Positions 22,821-32,179 are shown, counted from the stretch's first letter. The stretch is DNA of 32,713 bases from Chitinophagaceae bacterium (GCA_028288585.1 JAQBNL010000005.1:1-32713); one strand, 5' to 3'. A program made the numbers and translations. The notes: generated by a model not told the origin, from the letters alone.

Positions 22821-23831
22821 ATGACAGTTAAAGTTGCCATTAATGGTTTTGGAAGAATAGGAAGATTGGTATTTCGCCAGATATATAATATGGAAGGTAT
22901 AGAGGTTGTTGCCATCAACGACCTTACAAGTCCCAAAGTATTAGCACATTTATTAAAGTACGACAGTGCGCAGGGCCGGTTTGAACAAAATGTAACTTCT
23001 ACCGAAAATGCAATTGTGGTGGATGGGCATGAAGTAAAAATTTATGCACAGAAAGATCCTGCTCAAATTCCATGGGGGCAGCATAACGTAGATGTTGTAA
23101 TTGAAAGCACAGGATTTTTTACTGATAAAGACAAAGCCCAGGCTCATATAACTGCCGGGGCAAAACGGGTTGTTATTTCTGCACCGGCAACCGGCGATTT
23201 AAAAACGGTTGTATTTAATGTTAACCACGATATTTTAGATGGAAGTGAAACTATTGTATCATGTGCATCATGTACTACCAACTGTCTTGCACCAATGGCT
23301 AAAGTGTTGAATGATACTTATGGAATTGTTGCAGGATTTATGACCACGATTCATGCGTACACCAACGACCAGAATACTTTGGATGCACCACATCCAAAAG
23401 GTGATTTAAGAAGAGCAAGAGCCGCAGCAGCCAATATCGTTCCCAATAGTACCGGTGCGGCAAAAGCAATCGGGCTTGTATTGCCTGAGCTTAAAGGAAA
23501 GCTTGATGGCAGTGCACAGAGAGTGCCTACCATTACGGGTTCTTTAACCGAGCTTACAACATTACTTAATAAAACAGTTACCGTTGAAGAAGTAAATGCT
23601 GCTATGAAAGCTGCTGCCAATGAGAGTTTCGGATATACCGAAGATGAAATTGTGAGCACGGATATTATAGGTATTAATTTTGGCTCTTTATTCGATGCTA
23701 CACAAACAAAAGTGATTACTGTTGGCGATAAGCAAATGGTGAAAACCGTTAGCTGGTACGATAATGAAATGAGTTATGTATCCCAACTGGTACGTACTGT
23801 TCATTTTTTTGCCGGGTTGATTAATAAATAA
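22821..23831 (+). CDS. gap: Glyceraldehyde-3-phosphate dehydrogenase, type I
   Basis: This 336-residue glycolytic enzyme converts glyceraldehyde-3-phosphate, NAD and phosphate to 1,3-bisphosphoglycerate. The N-terminal Rossmann motif is INGFGRIGR. Asp34 in VVAINDL marks NAD rather than NADP preference. Catalytic Cys151 lies in SCASCTTNC. The substrate-binding and C-terminal parts are complete ([36 protein letters not shown]). Phosphoglycerate kinase, the next enzyme in the pathway, is encoded 51 bases downstream. A hairpin terminator in that gap suggests that gap is expressed at a higher level than pgk through partial termination. Confidence 0.97.
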   Translation: MTVKVAINGFGRIGRLVFRQIYNMEGIEVVAINDLTSPKVLAHLLKYDSAQGRFEQNVTSTENAIVVDGHEVKIYAQKDPAQIPWGQHNVDVVIESTGFFTDKDKAQAHITAGAKRVVISAPATGDLKTVVFNVNHDILDGSETIVSCASCTTNCLAPMAKVLNDTYGIVAGFMTTIHAYTNDQNTLDAPHPKGDLRRARAAAANIVPNSTGAAKAIGLVLPELKGKLDGSAQRVPTITGSLTELTTLLNKTVTVEEVNAAMKAAANESFGYTEDEIVSTDIIGINFGSLFDATQTKVITVGDKQMVKTVSWYDNEMSYVSQLVRTVHFFAGLINK

Positions 23832-23840
23832 TTAATCTTT

Positions 23841-23867
23841 AAAAGGCTTTCAATTTGAAAGCCTTTT
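23841..23867 (+). terminator. Hairpin terminator between gap and pgk
   Basis: AAAAGGCTTTC (23841-23851), loop AATTT, GAAAGCCTTTT (23857-23867), a perfect 11-bp stem followed by GTTTTAA. It sits 15 bases before the pgk start codon, so it either attenuates readthrough or hides the pgk ribosome site. Confidence 0.85.
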
Positions 23868-23882
23868 GTTTTAATAAGTAAT

Positions 23883-25082
23883 ATGAGCAAATTTTCAGAC
23901 TATAATTTTAAAGATCAAAAAGCATTGGTCCGTGTAGACTTCAATGTTCCTTTGGATGATCAATTTAAAATAACTGATGATAACCGGATGAAAGCATCTA
24001 TGCCGTCCATTCAAAAAATATTGAAGGATGGTGGCAGTGTTATTTTAATGTCGCACTTCGGAAGACCAAAAGACGGACCATTAGATAAGTATTCATTAAA
24101 ACATTTGGTTGGTCATCTGCAGGAATTATTAGGAGCAGGAACAAAAGTTTTATTTGCCAATGACAGCATTGGAGATGATGCCATCAACAAATCAAAAAAT
24201 TTAAAACCCGGCGAAGTTTTATTGTTAGAAAATCTTCGCTTCTATAAAGAAGAAGAAAAAGGAGATGAAGGCTTTGCAGAAAAGCTTGGCAAGCTTGGCG
24301 ATGTATATGTGAATGATGCCTTTGGTACTGCTCACCGTGCCCATGCATCTACAGCTATTGTAGCAAAATTTTTTCCTGCTGATAAAAAAATGTTTGGCCT
24401 GCTGATGGAAAAAGAAGTTGAAAGCGCCGAAAGAATTTTACATAAAGCCGAAAAACCATTTCTTGCTATTATTGGCGGAGCAAAGGTTTCTGATAAGATA
24501 CTCATCATAGAAAATCTTCTGGATAAAGCAACTGATATTATAATAGGCGGCGGCATGGCATATACTTTTTTTAAAGCTGAAGGTGGCAAAATTGGTAATT
24601 CTCTTTGTGAAGAAGACAGGCTGGATACTGCGCTTGACCTGATTAAAAAAGCAGAGGAAAAGAATGTTTGCATTCATCTTCCTGCCGATTCCATTATCGC
24701 CGATAAATTTGATGCCGATGCAGAAGTGTCCGGTTCATTAAGTAATAATATCCCTGATAGCTGGATGGGACTTGACATTGGGCAAATGGCCACCGAATCT
24801 TTTTGCAGGGTAATCAGTAATTCAAAAACTATTTTATGGAATGGTCCTATGGGCGTTTTTGAATGGGACAAATTTCAGCATGGTACTAAAGCTATAGCAC
24901 TGGCAATAGCAGATGCAACAAAGAATGGTGCATTCTCTCTTGTGGGTGGGGGAGATAGTGTTGCTGCAGTAAATAAATTCCAACTGGCAGATAAAGTAAG
25001 TTTTGTAAGCACCGGCGGCGGCGCCATGCTCGAATATTTCGAAGGAAAGGTATTACCGGGAATAGCGGCCATACAATCGTAA
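23883..25082 (+). CDS. pgk: Phosphoglycerate kinase
   Basis: This 399-residue glycolytic enzyme transfers phosphate from 1,3-bisphosphoglycerate to ADP. Family motifs are complete: [11 protein letters not shown] and [10 protein letters not shown] (substrate binding), [13 protein letters not shown], the hinge region with [23 protein letters not shown], and nucleotide-binding [11 protein letters not shown] and GGGDSVAAV. Length is normal. It is preceded by gap with a terminator between, a classical pairing of consecutive glycolytic steps. No separate promoter is obvious in the 51-base gap, so it probably depends on readthrough from gap. Confidence 0.97.
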   Translation: MSKFSDYNFKDQKALVRVDFNVPLDDQFKITDDNRMKASMPSIQKILKDGGSVILMSHFGRPKDGPLDKYSLKHLVGHLQELLGAGTKVLFANDSIGDDAINKSKNLKPGEVLLLENLRFYKEEEKGDEGFAEKLGKLGDVYVNDAFGTAHRAHASTAIVAKFFPADKKMFGLLMEKEVESAERILHKAEKPFLAIIGGAKVSDKILIIENLLDKATDIIIGGGMAYTFFKAEGGKIGNSLCEEDRLDTALDLIKKAEEKNVCIHLPADSIIADKFDADAEVSGSLSNNIPDSWMGLDIGQMATESFCRVISNSKTILWNGPMGVFEWDKFQHGTKAIALAIADATKNGAFSLVGGGDSVAAVNKFQLADKVSFVSTGGGAMLEYFEGKVLPGIAAIQS

Positions 25083-25141
25083 AAGAACTTCAAAGTCCCT
25101 CTTCTGCAGGAGACGAAGGTGCAAATATGACAGTAAAAATC

Positions 25142-25162
25142 TTAAGCATGCCTTTTGCTTAA
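25142..25162. terminator. Weak hairpin after pgk
   Basis: TTAAGCA (25142-25148) pairs with TGCTTAA (25156-25162) around TGCCTTT. There is only a short A/T tail (AAAACTATT), so this may be a weak terminator or pause site before the lemA gene. Confidence 0.4.
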
Positions 25163-25192
25163 AACTATTATCTTTAATCAAAACAAATTAAA

Positions 25193-25783
25193 ATGAAATC
25201 AAGAACAGGTTTATATGTTATACTCGGCTTAGTGGTTTTATTATTTTTCTGGGGGTGTGGCGCCTACAATGGTTTAGTAGGGGTTGACCAGCAGGTAAAA
25301 GCAAAATGGGGTGATGTAGAAACCAACTACCAAAGAAGAACTGATCTATATAACAGTGTTATTAAAACGATTTCGGCTTCGGCTAATTTTGAAAAATCTG
25401 TTTTAACTGATGTGGTTGCTGCCAGGGCTAAGGCAACTTCTATAAATGTTGATATTAATGATCCAAAATCTTTGGAAGCATACCAGCAGGCACAGGCAGG
25501 ATTACAAAGCTCATTCAGCAAGCTACTGGCAGTGGTGGAAAATTATCCTGATATAAAAACTACCAAAGCTTTCCAGGATTTCCAGGCACAGATAGAAGGT
25601 ACTGAAAACCGGATAAATGTTGCACGCAAAGATTATAACGCTGCCGTTCAATCGTATAATTTAAAAGTAAAAACGTTTCCTAATAATATTTTTGCCGGAC
25701 TCTTTGGCTATCACGAAAAGCCTTTTTACAAATCAGATCCCGGAAGTGAAAAGGTTCCTGATGTGAATTTTGATATCAAATAA
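25193..25783 (+). CDS. lemA: LemA family protein
   Basis: This 196-residue protein has one N-terminal membrane segment (LYVILGLVVLLFFWGCGAYNG) and a helical domain of the LemA type. The family hallmark is present: GVDQQVKAKWGDVETNYQRRTDLYNSVIKTI, then a long coiled-coil region with ENRINVARKDYNAAVQSYN and FPNNIFAGLFGY. The cysteine in the membrane segment is not in a classical lipobox. LemA proteins are widespread, and their role is not settled. They are often encoded with TPM-domain proteins, as here: two TPM genes follow at 11 and 3 bases, forming a clear three-gene operon. Confidence 0.93.
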   Translation: MKSRTGLYVILGLVVLLFFWGCGAYNGLVGVDQQVKAKWGDVETNYQRRTDLYNSVIKTISASANFEKSVLTDVVAARAKATSINVDINDPKSLEAYQQAQAGLQSSFSKLLAVVENYPDIKTTKAFQDFQAQIEGTENRINVARKDYNAAVQSYNLKVKTFPNNIFAGLFGYHEKPFYKSDPGSEKVPDVNFDIK

Positions 25784-25794
25784 ATCAGGAAATA

Positions 25795-26250
25795 ATGTTT
25801 TCCCTTTTTAAAAAGAAAGAATTTTTTTCAAAAGAAGAAAATGACAAGATCGTTGCTGCCATACGCAATGCTGAAAAATGCACCAGCGGAGAGGTAAGGG
25901 TTTTTGTAGAAAGTAAATGTAAATTCATTGATCCGCTGGACAGGGCAGTTGAAATTTTTACTGAGTTAAAAATGCAAAGCACGCAGGACCGTAATGGTGT
26001 ACTGGTGTATGTTGCACTTAAGGACAGGCAACTGGCAATTTATGGCGATACGGGCATCAATGCAAAAACGGGGGAGCAGTACTGGAAGGATGCGGTTAAT
26101 AAAATGATATCCCAATTTAATAAAGAGAATTATGCTGAGGGTATCAGCAATTGTGTAATTGAAATAGGACAGGCACTGCAGCATTATTTTCCTTATGATA
26201 AGGAAGCAGATAAAAACGAACTTCCGGACGAAATAATTTTCGGTAAATAG
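25795..26250 (+). CDS. TPM domain protein, cytoplasmic-facing, second-type
   Basis: This 151-residue protein consists of a TPM domain: FSKEENDKIVAAIRNAEKCTSGEVRVFVESKC, then RNGVLVYVALKDRQLAIYGDTGINAKTGEQYWKDAV and YAEGISNCVIEIGQAL. It has neither signal peptide nor membrane segment, unlike its neighbour. TPM domains include phosphatase-like proteins and photosystem assembly factors; a defined reaction for bacterial LemA-linked members is not known. It lies between lemA and the secreted TPM gene, so the three products are expected to act together at the envelope. The start is the ATG 11 bases after the lemA stop codon. Confidence 0.9.
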   Translation: MFSLFKKKEFFSKEENDKIVAAIRNAEKCTSGEVRVFVESKCKFIDPLDRAVEIFTELKMQSTQDRNGVLVYVALKDRQLAIYGDTGINAKTGEQYWKDAVNKMISQFNKENYAEGISNCVIEIGQALQHYFPYDKEADKNELPDEIIFGK

Positions 26251-26253
26251 ATC

Positions 26254-27033
26254 ATGAAGAAATTCTTCTTAATATTTATTCTTTTTTCAATTCAGTTTGT
26301 CAGTGCACAAACCATTCAGCCACGTCCAAATCCTCCGCAGGCGGTAAATGATTTTGGAAATTTTCTTGAGCCATTTCAAAAAGAAGCATTAGAGAAAAAA
26401 ATAAGGGATTATAACGATAGTACTTCTTCTGCCATTGTAATTATTACAGTTCCTGATCTGCAGGGTTATGATATTGCTGAAGTGGCATTAAAATACCTGA
26501 GAGAATGGGGTATTGGAACCAAAGAAAAAAACAATGGTGTTGTGATACTCGTTTCAAAAGAAGAAAGAAAGGCAAGAATTGAAACAGGCTACGGGATGGA
26601 AGGGGTACTGCCTGATATTACTGCAAAGCACATTATCGATGAAGTGATGGTCCCGAATTTTAAAGCAAATGATTATTACCGGGGCTTCGATCAAACCATT
26701 GATGCAATTATCCTTGCTGCCAGGGGAGAATATAAGTCGGACACGAAAAAAAGCCCGGGTGGCCGTATTCCATTTAAGGGAATATTTTTTTTAATAATCA
26801 TTATCATATTAATCCTTTCTAAAATTGGCGGCGGTGGCGGTGGTAATTATATGAGCCGTAAAGGATCAAGAGGGCTTGGCGGTTTACCCTGGTTTATGCT
26901 TGGCAGCATGTTAGGCGGCGGAGGCAGAAGTGGCGGGGGTTTTGGCGGCGGCGGATTTGGTGGCGGTGGTGGAGGATTCGGAGGATTTGGCGGCGGCTCT
27001 GGAGGAGGAGGAGGCGCAAGCGGGGGATGGTAA
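26254..27033 (+). CDS. TPM domain protein with signal peptide, membrane segment and glycine-rich tail
   Basis: This 259-residue protein starts with a signal peptide (MKKFFLIFILFSIQFVSAQ), followed by a TPM domain at about 30-160: VNDFGNFLEPFQKEALEKKI, SAIVIITVPDLQGYDIAEVALKYLREWGIG, NNGVVILVSKEERKARIETGYGMEG. A membrane segment (about 174-188, FFLIIIIILILSKI) follows. The last 70 residues are extremely glycine-rich (repeats of GGGFGGGG), as in YgcG-like proteins. The domain therefore faces the periplasm and the Gly-rich tail the cytoplasm. It is the third gene of the lemA operon and ends before a strong bidirectional terminator. Confidence 0.93.
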   Translation: MKKFFLIFILFSIQFVSAQTIQPRPNPPQAVNDFGNFLEPFQKEALEKKIRDYNDSTSSAIVIITVPDLQGYDIAEVALKYLREWGIGTKEKNNGVVILVSKEERKARIETGYGMEGVLPDITAKHIIDEVMVPNFKANDYYRGFDQTIDAIILAARGEYKSDTKKSPGGRIPFKGIFFLIIIIILILSKIGGGGGGNYMSRKGSRGLGGLPWFMLGSMLGGGGRSGGGFGGGGFGGGGGGFGGFGGGSGGGGGASGGW

Positions 27034-27056
27034 GTAAGTATTAAAATTATTATAAT

Positions 27057-27087
27057 AAAAAAGCAGACCATAACGATCTGCTTTTTT
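27057..27087. terminator. Bidirectional terminator between the lemA operon and the M1 peptidase gene
   Basis: AAAAAAGCAGA (27057-27067) pairs perfectly with TCTGCTTTTTT (27077-27087) around CCATAACGA. A- and T-runs on the two sides allow termination in both directions, as expected between convergent genes. Confidence 0.9.
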
Positions 27088-27106
27088 TCTAACCTTGGGT
27101 TAAAGA

Positions 27107-29545
27107 CTATTTCATCAGCCCGCTTATATAATCAGCCAGCTCTTTATTGCCTTCCTCTCTTTTTGCTTTGCTGAGTTTACTAAATGCATTTTTAAAAACA
27201 GGGTCAAGATAGCTTTTATCGCCCTCAGGAATAGTATTGCGGTAAGTAAATATCATATCAACGGCCGCTCTTACTTTATTGGCATCAGATACTCTTGTAA
27301 GGTAGTTGGCAAACAGGGTGCTCATTAATATTTTATCATCGCTTGATGGTTCCCTTTTATAATAGTTTGCAATTAATTCAAAGTCCTCCTCTGTTCCCCT
27401 AATCATAAAAATTTGAGATACCATAGTGCCTAATTTACCTCTTGCGTCATTGCTGTATTTTTTTGCTAAAGCATAGGCATTGGCAGGATCTAGCATTACC
27501 AGGCCTGCCAATGCAGCGCCTGACACGGAATACGATGAATCATCTGCCGATTTTGTAAACAGCGTTATATATTTTTTATCTTTTAAAGAAGTCAGTAATT
27601 CAATAGCCTTCGCTTTTACTTTTTTTGAAGGGTCACTATCTGCAAGTTTTTCAAATTTTATAATTGATTCATCGGTTATTAACTCTTTTTTTTCTTCATA
27701 TAACTCTAAAGTGTATAACCTGAGCCCGCTAAATTTATCATCTAATCCTTCTATAAGCTGTTTTATTTTATTTTTTGAAAAAGCATTCAAGGCTTCTTTT
27801 CTGTCTAAATAATTCCCGGCATATTTCCATTGCTCTATCCAGTTTTCCCTGGATTTTTTATCTGTTTTATCAACCAATAATATTTTGTCAGCATCTACAT
27901 TTATCAATGTTGGTTTAACAGTTGCGGTAAAAGCAAAAGTGTCTGTCTTATTTTCTATCCATACGTTGTAGCGTTTTTTATTAGCACCATTATACACGTC
28001 AATGGCTACAGGTAAACGAAATATCTTGCCGGTATTTTGTGTTTGCTCTGTAATAACATACGCCATACCATTTGTATAGCTATAATTAATTTTTAGCTGG
28101 GGGTGTCCGCTACCGTAATACCATTGGTTCCAAAACCAGTTTAAATCCTGCCCCGTTACATCTTCAAACGCAAGACGCAGCTGATGTGCTTCTGCTGTTT
28201 TAAATTTATTTTCTGTCAGGTATTTATTGAGTGCTTTAAAAAATGCACTGTCTCCAACATAATTACGCAGCATGCACAAGATTGAACCACCTTTTTCATA
28301 GCTTATATTATCAAACAAATCTTCTTTATCATTATAATAAAAACGAACCAAATCTTTCTTTGCGTTTTCAGGATTGTTTAAATATATCTGCCTGTGCTCT
28401 TCTGTATGTTCATCTGCAGCGTCTTTACCGTAGCGGTATTCCATCCATAATGATTCGCTGTAATCTGCAAAAGATTCATTGAGTGTAATATTGCTCCAGC
28501 TTTCTGTAGTTACTAAATCTCCAAACCATTGATGAAATAATTCATGACTGACATATTCCTCATATTTATTTCCATCCGTTAATTGACGGGCATTTTGTTG
28601 TACCACATCAGTGTGTAAAGTGGCAGAAGTATTTTCCATTGCCCCGCTTACAAAATCCCTTCCGGTTATTTGTGAGTATTTGGGCCATTGATAAGGAATG
28701 CCGGTTATCTTTTCGTAAAACGAAATCATTGCAGGGGTTTCTCCAAATATTTTCCTGGCAACAGGAGCGTATTCTTTTTCTACATAATAACTCACTTCCT
28801 TTCCTTTATAGCTGTCTTTTATAATTGCATAATCGCCTACTCCCATAAAAAATAAATAAGGCGAATGAGGAAGATCCATCTTCCAGTAATCAGTTCTTGT
28901 TCCGTCTGTATTTTTCTTTTGGCTTATGAGTAATCCATTGCTAAGCGTTACATATTTATCAGGCACGGTCATATAAATTTCTTCTGTGGTTTTTTGGTTT
29001 GGTTTATCAATGGTGGGAAACCAAACACTGTTAGCCTCAGTTTCTCCCTGCGTCCAGATTTGAGTGGGTTTGTTTTTATCTTCTCCTTTGGGATTAATAA
29101 AATATAATCCTTTTGCATTGGTAATGGCTGAGCTACCCTTTACTTTAAGATCATTTGGTTTGGATATGTAATCAATATAAATAGTATAATTCTCTTCGGC
29201 TTTATATAATTTGTTGAGTGATATTTTTAAAATCATTCCGTCATATTGATATGGGAGGGCAGATTTAGAATTTCCTTTTACTACAGCAATTTCTTTTATA
29301 TCCATGCCTTTGGCATCAAGCGATAAAGAATCAGTCGGATAAAAATGGGGATGAAGTGTGATCCATTCCTTGCCATAAAGCCATTGTTTATCATAATCAA
29401 ATTTTACATCCAGTTTGGTATGTACAAGGTCGTTGATCTTTGTACTTGAAGCACGATAAACATTTCTCCAGGACTCATCATCTGTTTGTGCCTTCATTAA
29501 AAATGGAGCAGTTATAAACACCACGAGGAATAGAAATAATTTCAT
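27107..29545 (-). CDS. Exported M1 family metallopeptidase (aminopeptidase N type)
   Basis: This zinc aminopeptidase is 812 residues if the start is taken at ATG 29545, which opens directly with the signal peptide (MKLFLFLVVFITAPFLMKAQ). The M1 features are in order: an N-terminal beta domain, the substrate-gripping GAMEN motif (SGAMENTSA, residues about 301-305), and HELFHQWFGDL (zinc site HExxH at about 334-338), with the third ligand in LNESFADY (Glu about 357). The C-terminal part is helical with HEAT/armadillo-like repeats. It should cleave N-terminal residues from peptides in the periplasm or outside the cell. An in-frame ATG at 29566 would add seven residues, but it overlaps the -7 promoter element (29564-29571) and lies upstream of the expected transcript start. 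The gene is monocistronic. Confidence 0.95.
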   Translation of the reverse strand: MKLFLFLVVFITAPFLMKAQTDDESWRNVYRASSTKINDLVHTKLDVKFDYDKQWLYGKEWITLHPHFYPTDSLSLDAKGMDIKEIAVVKGNSKSALPYQYDGMILKISLNKLYKAEENYTIYIDYISKPNDLKVKGSSAITNAKGLYFINPKGEDKNKPTQIWTQGETEANSVWFPTIDKPNQKTTEEIYMTVPDKYVTLSNGLLISQKKNTDGTRTDYWKMDLPHSPYLFFMGVGDYAIIKDSYKGKEVSYYVEKEYAPVARKIFGETPAMISFYEKITGIPYQWPKYSQITGRDFVSGAMENTSATLHTDVVQQNARQLTDGNKYEEYVSHELFHQWFGDLVTTESWSNITLNESFADYSESLWMEYRYGKDAADEHTEEHRQIYLNNPENAKKDLVRFYYNDKEDLFDNISYEKGGSILCMLRNYVGDSAFFKALNKYLTENKFKTAEAHQLRLAFEDVTGQDLNWFWNQWYYGSGHPQLKINYSYTNGMAYVITEQTQNTGKIFRLPVAIDVYNGANKKRYNVWIENKTDTFAFTATVKPTLINVDADKILLVDKTDKKSRENWIEQWKYAGNYLDRKEALNAFSKNKIKQLIEGLDDKFSGLRLYTLELYEEKKELITDESIIKFEKLADSDPSKKVKAKAIELLTSLKDKKYITLFTKSADDSSYSVSGAALAGLVMLDPANAYALAKKYSNDARGKLGTMVSQIFMIRGTEEDFELIANYYKREPSSDDKILMSTLFANYLTRVSDANKVRAAVDMIFTYRNTIPEGDKSYLDPVFKNAFSKLSKAKREEGNKELADYISGLMK

Positions 29546-29563
29546 AATAAATTTTTTATTAAG

Positions 29564-29592
29564 CAAAAGTAACCGGGCTAATGTTAAAACAA
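29564..29592 (-). promoter_or_regulatory. Promoter of the M1 peptidase gene
   Basis: On the minus strand TTG (29590-29592) is followed after 18 bases by TACTTTTG (29564-29571), a close match to the Bacteroidota -33/-7 consensus. The expected transcript start is about 10-15 bases before ATG 29545. Confidence 0.75.
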
Positions 29593-29634
29593 TTCAATTT
29601 TTAGATGGAAGGTATATAGTAAGGTATATTAAAT

Positions 29635-29642
29635 TAGATTTG
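29635..29642 (+). promoter_or_regulatory. Candidate -7 element of the DUF4476 gene
   Basis: TAGATTTG fits TAnnTTTG and points to a transcript start around 29648, so translation must begin at ATG 29661, not upstream. The -33 region has no clear TTG. Confidence 0.5.
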
Positions 29643-29660
29643 CTTACTGTTTCAGGACGT

Positions 29661-31196
29661 ATGAAGAATTTTTTAACAAGCCTTATTTTTTCCGCCGGTT
29701 GTTTCCTTGCAAATGCACAGCAAAATCGATTTATTTATTTACAAACAGAAAACAAGCAGCCTTTTTTTGTACGGTTTGATAATAAGGTTTTAAATTCCTA
29801 CCCCTTAGGATATTTGATTATTCCAAAGCTGGACGATGGATTGTATAGCCTGGTGATTGGATTTCCGGAAGTGAGCTACGAACAGGAGTTTAACTGCTCT
29901 GTAAAAAATAAAGATGTAGGTTTTATAATTAAAAATGCCGGTGAAAAACAATGGCAGCTTTTTAATGTGCAAACAGAAAGTGTTATCGTTCCCGGAGATG
30001 TTATTACTAAGCCGGTAATTACGCATGAAAAAGAAACGGATCCTTTCTCAACCATGCTGGCAAATGCGGTGCACGACTCAACTATTTTATGGAAAGATGC
30101 ATCGAAGAAAGTATTCACGGAAAACGCTACTGAGCAAAATAAAAAAGATACAACCATCGCTATTGTCTCTAATAGTGATGTTGCAATTTCCAAACCGGAT
30201 AGTACCTTGATGAGTGATTCTGGCAGAAAAGATATTGCTAAAGAAGTCATTCCTGAAAAACCTATTGAGCTAAATCAAAAAGATACTGCGCAGACAGTAA
30301 TTTCAAACAGTGATGTTGCAACCTTAAAGCCGGATACTTTAATGAGTGATTCCGGCAAAAAAGATATTGCTAAAGAAGTCATTCCTGAAAAAATCAATGA
30401 GCTAAATCAAAAAGATACAACACAGACGGTAATCTCAAATACTGATGTTGCAGTTACTAAGTTTAAAAAGAAAAAATCGAAAAAGTCTAACGGCGCATTA
30501 CAGGATTCTACACTTGGGCAAAAGGAAATAACAACAATAGTTGTACCTGAAAAAGTGAGTGAGAATAAAGATACTCTTCAAAGTATAAATTCAAATAATG
30601 ATGTGGCTCTTTTAAAATCAGTAATTAAAAGAAAATTAAAAAAGAATAGTAAAGAAGGGATAGAAATGGTTTATATAGATGATAATGGTGATTCAAGAGA
30701 TACTATCAGGATTTTAATACCTTCTGATAAAAAGAAAAATAAAGACGAATTAACAATCACTGAACCTGTAGTTACTGTTCCTGCTGAGCCAAACGATAAG
30801 CCAAAGGAGAATAAAGCAGACTATAAAATTTCTGAGGGGGAAAAGGAGATAATTAAAGAGGCAAATAAAAAACCGGTTTTTATATCGGAAATGATAAATT
30901 CTGATTGTAAAAATTTTGCAACAGATGATGATTTTTTAAAGATCAGGAAAAAAATGGTAGCCGAGAATAATGATGAGGATATGATAAAAGCTGCAAGAAA
31001 ATTTTTTAAAACAAAATGTTTTACTACGGAGCAAATAAAAAACCTGAGTGTTTTATTTTTAAAAGATGAAGGCAAGTATATGTTCTTCGATACAGCATAT
31101 CCATTCGCATCCGATTCAGACCTATACGCTACTTTGGAAAAGCAGCTAACAGATAATTATTACATCACACGTTTCAGGGCGATGATCCATAAATAG
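29661..31196 (+). CDS. Exported DUF4476 protein with internal tandem repeats
   Basis: With the start at ATG 29661 this is a 511-residue protein with a signal peptide (MKNFLTSLIFSAGCFLANAQ). Residues about 20-110 form a beta domain typical of Chitinophagaceae exported proteins (FIYLQTENKQPFFVRFDNK, YLIIPKLDDGLYSLVIGFP, KNAGEKQWQLFNVQTESV). The middle (about 155-400) is low-complexity, Ser/Asp/Lys-rich, and contains tandem 44-45-residue repeats with the core VISNSDVA...PDTLMSDSGKKDIAKEVIPEK. The C-terminal 95 residues are a DUF4476 domain (SDCKNFATDDDFLKIRKKM, FKTKCFTTEQIKNLSVLFL, ITRFRAMIHK). The function of this family is unknown. The repeats may act as a flexible stalk between two folded ends. 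It is followed by truA after 6 bases. Confidence 0.88.
   Translation: MKNFLTSLIFSAGCFLANAQQNRFIYLQTENKQPFFVRFDNKVLNSYPLGYLIIPKLDDGLYSLVIGFPEVSYEQEFNCSVKNKDVGFIIKNAGEKQWQLFNVQTESVIVPGDVITKPVITHEKETDPFSTMLANAVHDSTILWKDASKKVFTENATEQNKKDTTIAIVSNSDVAISKPDSTLMSDSGRKDIAKEVIPEKPIELNQKDTAQTVISNSDVATLKPDTLMSDSGKKDIAKEVIPEKINELNQKDTTQTVISNTDVAVTKFKKKKSKKSNGALQDSTLGQKEITTIVVPEKVSENKDTLQSINSNNDVALLKSVIKRKLKKNSKEGIEMVYIDDNGDSRDTIRILIPSDKKKNKDELTITEPVVTVPAEPNDKPKENKADYKISEGEKEIIKEANKKPVFISEMINSDCKNFATDDDFLKIRKKMVAENNDEDMIKAARKFFKTKCFTTEQIKNLSVLFLKDEGKYMFFDTAYPFASDSDLYATLEKQLTDNYYITRFRAMIHK
30132..30473 (+). repeat. Tandem repeat inside the DUF4476 gene, 135/132-bp units
   Basis: Unit 1 (30132-30266) and unit 2 (30267-30398) each begin GAGC(A/T)AAAT and encode 45 and 44 residues. 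Unit 3 starts at 30399 and diverges after about 75 bases. A weaker relic lies near 30555-30620 (VPEKVSENKDTLQSINSNNDVA). High DNA-level identity between units 2 and 3 suggests recent expansion. Confidence 0.8.
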
Positions 31197-31202
31197 TTTT
31201 TC

Positions 31203-31952
31203 ATGCCTCGATATTTTATAGAAGTGTCATACAAGGGCACAAATTATTCGGGTTTTCAAATACAAATAAACGCAAACTCAATTCAGGCAGAAGTTGAAAA
31301 AGCATTAAAGATTTTTTTTAAAAAAGAGTTTGATCTAACAGGCTCATCCCGTACTGATGCAGGCGTGCATGCATTGCAAAATTTTTTTCATTTTGATGTT
31401 GATGAACAATTAAATTTTGAAAAAGATTTTCAATACAATTTAAATGCTTTACTTCCCAGGGATATTGTTATTAAAAAAATATTCCTGGTAAAGGATGATG
31501 CTCATTGCAGGTTTGATGCAATAAGCAGGGAGTATAAATATTTTATTTACCAGAACAAAGATCCATTCCTCCAGGATACAGCATTTTATTATCCTTACAA
31601 ATTAGATGTTGAAAAATTGAATGCCGCCGCACAACAAATAATCAGGTATGAAGATTTTACATCCTTCTCAAAAAGAAATACACAGGTAAAAAATTTTCTT
31701 TGTAAGATCGAAAAAAGTGAGTGGTATGTCAAAGAGAATACTATGGTTTATAATGTTATTGCCAATCGTTTTTTAAGAGGTATGGTAAAGGGATTGGTTG
31801 GAACAATGCTGCGTGTTGGTACAAACAAAATTTCAATAAATGAACTCTCAGAAATTATAGAAAGTAAAAATTGTAATAAAGCAGATTTCACACCGCCATC
31901 TCATGGCTTATTTTTAAATTGTGTGAATTATAATTTTAATTTGCTGGCCTAA
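31203..31952 (+). CDS. truA: tRNA pseudouridine(38-40) synthase
   Basis: TruA converts uridines 38-40 in the tRNA anticodon stem to pseudouridine. The 249-residue protein is full length, with the opening YFIEVSYKGTNYSGFQIQ, catalytic Asp52 in SSRTDAGVHAL, the YKYFIYQNKDPF segment, the central linker, and the second half with DFTSFSKRN and RFLRGMVKGLVGTMLRVG. No signal peptide is present. It starts 6 bases after the stop of the DUF4476 gene and is likely cotranscribed with it. A 357-base non-coding leader with two rRNA promoters follows. Confidence 0.96.
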   Translation: MPRYFIEVSYKGTNYSGFQIQINANSIQAEVEKALKIFFKKEFDLTGSSRTDAGVHALQNFFHFDVDEQLNFEKDFQYNLNALLPRDIVIKKIFLVKDDAHCRFDAISREYKYFIYQNKDPFLQDTAFYYPYKLDVEKLNAAAQQIIRYEDFTSFSKRNTQVKNFLCKIEKSEWYVKENTMVYNVIANRFLRGMVKGLVGTMLRVGTNKISINELSEIIESKNCNKADFTPPSHGLFLNCVNYNFNLLA

Positions 31953-31992
31953 TGCTGTTCATAAATTCTTAACAAAATTTCTTTAAAAAACA

Positions 31993-32024
31993 TTGGGTGG
32001 TAATACTATCTCAACGTATCTTTG
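31993..32024 (+). promoter_or_regulatory. Ribosomal RNA operon promoter P1
   Basis: TTG (31993-31995) and TATCTTTG (32017-32024) with a 21-base spacer fit the Bacteroidota promoter consensus. It is followed by AT-rich sequence and a second promoter about 115 bases downstream, an arrangement usual for rRNA operons. Confidence 0.65.
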
Positions 32025-32107
32025 CATCCGCTTTCAAAAAAAGCAAAACAGTTCTCCCATAAAAAATAATATTCTTATCAAAGTTTTCTAAAAATACTTT
32101 AGAAATA

Positions 32108-32139
32108 TTTGGTAGCGTAGATAAAGGCTCTTACTTTTG
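32108..32139 (+). promoter_or_regulatory. Ribosomal RNA operon promoter P2
   Basis: TTTG (32108-32111) and TACTTTTG (32132-32139) are separated by 20 bases, a near-perfect Bacteroidota promoter. The expected start lies near 32146. A short hairpin (CTCCCA, AATAAAAA, TGGGAG, 32143-32162) immediately follows in the transcript. Confidence 0.75.
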
Positions 32140-32179
32140 CACTCCCAAATAAAAATGGGAGGTCATAAAAAGGCCAAAA

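Noticed and set aside
26847-27071. Proline-rich minus-strand ORF
   Set aside because: It is the complement of the glycine-rich tail of the TPM protein and runs through the terminator.
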